A stretch of DNA of 64,000 bases, from contig NZ_JACDIS010000008.1 in NCBI RefSeq assembly GCF_013839525.1, positions 167,762 to 231,761 of the forward strand. Direction: 5' to 3'. The position numbers were made by a program, and so were the translations under genes. Below the pieces are notes generated by a model. That model was not told the origin of the DNA. It ran no database searches and saw only the letters and a program-made list of their open reading frames with translations. Of this stretch, positions 63,586 to 64,000 are shown one piece after another; the first letter of the stretch is position 1; every line of letters begins with the position of its first letter. Origin of the DNA: Chthonobacter rhizosphaerae (GTDB taxonomy: Bacteria; Pseudomonadota; Alphaproteobacteria; Rhizobiales; Pleomorphomonadaceae).

Positions 63586-64000
63586 TGTTGATTTCCACCC
63601 GGAGCTGACCCGGGATAGCGCGTAATTTCCAGTGAGATTTGACCCATGGCCTTCCCCGAACGCGGCGAGCGGCGGGGGCACTGGAGTGATCCACATGGGA
63701 CTTTTGAATGTCATCCGCCGGATTGCCTTGCGGGAGCAGCTGCCGATCCGGGAGATTGCCCGCCGGACGGGTTTGTCGCGGAACACGATCAGGAAGTATT
63801 TGAAGGCCGGCATTATTGAGCCGAAGTTCGCGGTGCCGGAGCGACCAAGCAGGCTCGACCCATTTGCGGACAAGCTCGCGGCGTGGCTGCGCGCTGAGAT
63901 GGCGAAGTCGCGCAAGCAGCGACGGTCAGTGAAGCAACTGCATGCTGACCTAGTCGCGCTGGGCTACATGGGGTCTTACAATCGAGTTGCCGCCTTTGCC
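63586..64000 (+). mobile_element. IS21-family insertion sequence, left end (cut by the window edge)
   Basis: The end starts TGTTGATTTCC at 63586, and two related sub-repeats follow: GATTTCCACCCGGAGCTGACCC and AATTTCCAGTGAGATTTGACCC (each shown in full up to 20 bases as type pattern: TTTCCA-N8-TGACCC). Multiple internal repeats at the ends are typical of IS21. The first transposase gene begins at 63695. The right end and istB lie outside the window. Confidence 0.85.
63695..64000 (+). CDS. istA: IS21-family transposase IstA, 5' part
   Basis: The first 102 codons of an IS21-family IstA, open to the window edge. It starts 'MGLLNVIRRIALREQLPIRE' and has the N-terminal helix-turn-helix 'IREIARRTGLSRNTIRKYLK' (about residues 18-37) that binds the element ends, then 'RRSVKQLHADLVALGYMGSY', typical of the family. 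The DDE core lies beyond the window. With its partner IstB it moves the element. Confidence 0.9.
   Translation, partial: MGLLNVIRRIALREQLPIREIARRTGLSRNTIRKYLKAGIIEPKFAVPERPSRLDPFADKLAAWLRAEMAKSRKQRRSVKQLHADLVALGYMGSYNRVAAFA

Overview
The window reads as a high-GC alphaproteobacterial chromosome segment. The usg protein, DUF3126, the transglutaminase-like cysteine peptidase, the tandem PilZ and PAS_5 type proteins, HWE histidine kinases and the gatCAB and folE/hisI/thrS neighbourhoods all point to Hyphomicrobiales (Rhizobiales). A lanthanide-type methanol dehydrogenase cluster suggests a facultative methylotroph; a relative of Pleomorphomonas or Oharaeibacter is a guess, not a demonstration.

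Layout. 0-5.2 kb: usg, a CueR-like copper regulator, and a four-gene minus-strand block (circularly permuted ATP-grasp, alpha-E, a catalytically degenerate transglutaminase-like protein, and the proteasome-like Anbu). 5.3-11.3 kb: housekeeping genes (radC, map, sfsA, a CinA-like protein, gpt, an RlpA-like protein), tRNA-Leu(UAA), a 24-residue membrane peptide gene with an EcfG-like promoter, and an unknown secreted protein. 11.4-19.8 kb: the methanol oxidation region, with a SoxYZ-like carrier and a zinc metallohydrolase divergent from xoxF, xoxG, xoxJ and a CxxxCW protein, then a NitT/TauT-type ABC ATPase and permease running the other way. A 28-bp tandem array of small palindromes lies upstream of that transporter. 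20-34.9 kb: metabolism and signalling (AGE epimerase, acyl-activating enzyme, enoyl-CoA hydratase, cysE, gamma carbonic anhydrase, PilZ, PAS, rhomboid, CBS, patatin, hisI, folE, an Fe-S scaffold). 34.9-40.1 kb: yidD and thrS, separated by an MFS exporter and a compositionally different two-gene nucleotidyltransferase cassette with a decayed partial copy. 40-56.4 kb: ruvX, a metallo-hydrolase, a receiver-GGDEF protein, gatCAB, MFS, GT39, GST, DUF2147, a Sel1 protein, pyrE, a guanidine-II riboswitch ahead of an SMR exporter, a Pro/Thr-rich membrane protein and a PAS-HWE kinase. 56.5-64 kb: after tRNA-Ser(GCU), an accessory region with gene remnants, a LuxR-type regulator, a PAS-GGDEF-EAL protein, a BLUF photoreceptor, a second HWE kinase and the left end of an IS21-family element cut by the window edge.

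How parts work together. The XoxF cluster codes for periplasmic methanol oxidation with its cytochrome and accessory proteins; no PQQ biosynthesis genes and no mxaFI are present here. The BLUF and GGDEF-EAL genes form a plausible blue-light to cyclic-di-GMP module. The riboswitch and SMR gene form a guanidine detoxification unit in which the sequence itself shows a likely ribosome-site sequestration switch. The strongest candidates for something undescribed are the nucleotidyltransferase cassette at 37.0-38.0 kb and the palindrome array at 19.86-19.98 kb.
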